Below, piece after piece: positions 6,882 through 8,097 of a stretch of DNA of 8,097 nucleotides (position 1 is its first letter; every line of letters starts with the position of its first letter). The DNA comes from Clostridia bacterium (GTDB lineage Bacteria; Bacillota_A; Clostridia; Oscillospirales; Acutalibacteraceae), in NCBI GenBank assembly GCA_017503305.1, contig JAFVTJ010000101.1, positions 1-8,097 on the forward strand. Direction: 5' to 3'. The translations under genes and the position numbers were made by a program. The notes beneath the pieces are model-generated. The model was given only the letters and a program-made list of their open reading frames with translations. It had not been told where the DNA came from and made no database searches.

Positions 6882-6910
6882 AAAGCGAGGCTTATTAAAG
6901 CCTCGCTTTT
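6882..6910 (+). terminator. Hairpin terminator after the zinc-ribbon protein gene
   Basis: A perfect 12-bp stem (AAAGCGAGGCTT at 6882-6893 with its complement at 6898-6909) closes a 4-nt loop ATTA. It starts 5 nt after the stop and ends in TTTT. On the other strand the same hairpin could slow transcription arriving from the recombinase, but the T-run there (TTTG) is weak. Confidence 0.88.
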
Positions 6911-6914
6911 GCTT

Positions 6915-6952
6915 AGTATGAATAGCAAATCTATATAAAATTATTTCATACT
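6915..6952. repeat. 8-bp inverted repeat spanning the recombinase stop codon
   Basis: AGTATGAA (6915-6922) and its exact complement TTCATACT (6945-6952) flank 22 AT-rich bases. The right arm lies in the last codons of the recombinase gene and the left arm just beyond its stop. It might be a weak transcript-end structure or part of a recombination site; at 8 bp in AT-rich DNA it may also be chance. Confidence 0.5.
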
Positions 6953-8097
6953 GTTTTCGTAAGATTCGATCATCTTCTTCAACGTGTGACCCGTACGACC
7001 TCTTAATTTCTGGAGCCACTTTTCTGTACTTTTGCCTGTGAATATCTTGATTTCAAGCCTTGCAAGATCGTCCTCTTCCATTGTAACAAAGATCTTATCA
7101 ATGTACTGGGCCACAAACTCGTTAGTAATCATACCTGTGCTTGCGTCTCTGATCGCTGCTTCTAAACGAGCTCTCACTTCACGTATATGCTTCTGATATT
7201 CTTCCTGAGTGAAAAGCTGTTCTTCAAGTTCTGCAAGTGCTTTTCGTGCTTCATCAATTTCTCGGTCGCAATTGTCAGTCATTGACTTAAAATTTGCATT
7301 AGTAATAGAACCGAACGTCACAAGCTCAAGCAGCTTGTTTTTCTTTTGCTCACCAAGTTCGATGATTCGTTTCTGTTCTGCTATCTGCTTGGATGCTTCA
7401 TCGTCATTTTCTAATGACTTGAACATTTCTGTATAAGTCTCAAGCAATGCCTCGACGTCAACCTTGGTCTCACTAAATACTTCAAATAGGATAGGTTTGA
7501 TTTCGTCCTCATATATAGGAAAAGAGGGACAAGCATCAGCACCGTTGTTAATCTTATTAGAGCATACCCACTTGGAATTGACAGTTCCGTCCTTGCTCTT
7601 GGATTCTCTGCGATAGTAAGCAGCACCACAATGAGAACAGAACAGTTTGCCGGTAAGCAGGTTAGCGTGGTTACAAACACCCTGACGGTTCTTTACGTCT
7701 TCACTTCTGCGACGTAATACTTCGTTAGCCTTGTCCCATAGTTCCTCAGAAACAAGAGCAGGAACGACCTCACCGGTTTCGTCCTTAAACATAACCCATT
7801 CTTCAGGAGGTAAGAATTTCTGTTTTTTAGTGAACATATCAACGATACGAACTTTATTACCTACATAGTAACCCTTGTACTTGGGATTAGAGATAATGCC
7901 CGACATCGTGGTGTGAGCAATTTTGTTACCGTTATAGTTACGATAGCCCTGCTCATAGAAAAGCTTTTCAAGCTGTTTCATACTATATTCGCCGGTAGCA
8001 TAAAGTCTAAATAAGTCACGGACCATGGGCGCCTGGCTTTCATCTATGATTAGCCGCTTACCGTCTTTCTGATATCCGAAGATACGGCTGTTACCAA
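6941..8097 (-). CDS. Large serine site-specific recombinase, C-terminal part, N-terminus beyond the window
   Basis: Large serine recombinases integrate and excise mobile elements through a serine-linked strand exchange. The frame is open to the right edge and shows 384 residues; the internal Met at 8026 is not the start. The N-terminal resolvase catalytic domain with its nucleophilic Ser lies outside the window. Visible first is the recombinase (DNA-binding) domain, about 1-125, opening with RIFGYQKDGKRLIIDESQAP and containing RNYNGNKIAHTTMSGIISNPKYKGYY. A zinc ribbon follows with Cys153-x2-Cys156 (CSHC), Cys178 and Cys189. Next is a long coiled coil (about 225-318, rich in Glu, Lys and Leu), then a C-terminal tail with IDKIFVTMEEDDLARLEIKIF. 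The gene converges on the zinc-ribbon protein gene, with 63 bp between stop codons. Leucine codons are mostly CTT as in the neighbours, so any transfer was not from a compositionally very different host. Confidence 0.93.
   Translation of the reverse strand, partial: GNSRIFGYQKDGKRLIIDESQAPMVRDLFRLYATGEYSMKQLEKLFYEQGYRNYNGNKIAHTTMSGIISNPKYKGYYVGNKVRIVDMFTKKQKFLPPEEWVMFKDETGEVVPALVSEELWDKANEVLRRRSEDVKNRQGVCNHANLLTGKLFCSHCGAAYYRRESKSKDGTVNSKWVCSNKINNGADACPSFPIYEDEIKPILFEVFSETKVDVEALLETYTEMFKSLENDDEASKQIAEQKRIIELGEQKKNKLLELVTFGSITNANFKSMTDNCDREIDEARKALAELEEQLFTQEEYQKHIREVRARLEAAIRDASTGMITNEFVAQYIDKIFVTMEEDDLARLEIKIFTGKSTEKWLQKLRGRTGHTLKKMIESYENSMK

Noticed and set aside
7209..7436. Plus-strand Ser-rich open frame inside the recombinase gene
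   Set aside because: It is the complement of the Glu/Lys-rich coiled coil, a typical artefact.
6878..8097. Transfer judged from codon use in the recombinase gene
   Set aside because: Leucine codons are dominated by CTT as in the rest of the window; the few CTG codons are not enough to claim foreign composition.
1..8097. CRISPR arrays, tRNA or rRNA genes, toxin-antitoxin pairs
   Set aside because: No regularly spaced repeats, no tRNA-like cloverleaf and no small paired genes were found on either strand by reading.

Overview
The window looks like chromosomal DNA of a low-GC, anaerobic, gut-type member of the Clostridia (Firmicutes). The evidence is the murA–ftsQ–ftsZ gene order, AT-rich spacers, strong GGAGG-type ribosome binding sites, consensus sigma-A promoters with extended -10 elements, and a T-box riboswitch. 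An Oscillospiraceae/Ruminococcaceae-like source would fit the FtsZ and TrpB sequences. That family-level placement is inference and was not tested by alignment.

Layout, left to right. (1) Positions 1-2562 are the 3' end of a division and cell-wall cluster: the C-terminal part of MurA, then FtsQ/DivIB from a TTG start, then FtsZ from its own promoter. There is no ftsA between ftsQ and ftsZ. (2) Positions 2563-2932 hold no gene but carry a complete T-box riboswitch. It has a UGG (Trp) specifier, a UGGC acceptor-binding bulge, and mutually exclusive antiterminator and terminator helices that can be traced base by base. (3) Positions 2933-4712 hold a catalytically intact lone tryptophan synthase beta subunit (trpB without trpA) and, 19 nt later, an adenine-type phosphoribosyltransferase. 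A strong intrinsic terminator closes the unit. (4) Positions 4806-6909 are a single-gene unit with a near-consensus promoter and its own terminator hairpin. It encodes a 670-residue membrane-anchored protein with an N-terminal zinc ribbon and a large, probably extracytoplasmic, beta-propeller-like domain. (5) Positions 6941-8097, on the minus strand, are the C-terminal 384 residues of a large serine recombinase running off the right edge. This is probably the end of an integrated mobile element.

How the parts work together: MurA makes a peptidoglycan precursor, and FtsQ and FtsZ act in the divisome. The T-box should raise trpB (and by read-through the phosphoribosyltransferase) when uncharged tRNA-Trp accumulates, so TrpB may make tryptophan from salvaged indole and serine. 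The zinc-ribbon protein has no assignable function. The recombinase marks the junction with accessory DNA.

No clearly new multi-gene system is visible. The points most worth following are the Trp T-box controlling a lone trpB together with a phosphoribosyltransferase, the FtsZ tail without a canonical C-terminal peptide, the zinc-ribbon/propeller protein, and the recombinase-marked element boundary.
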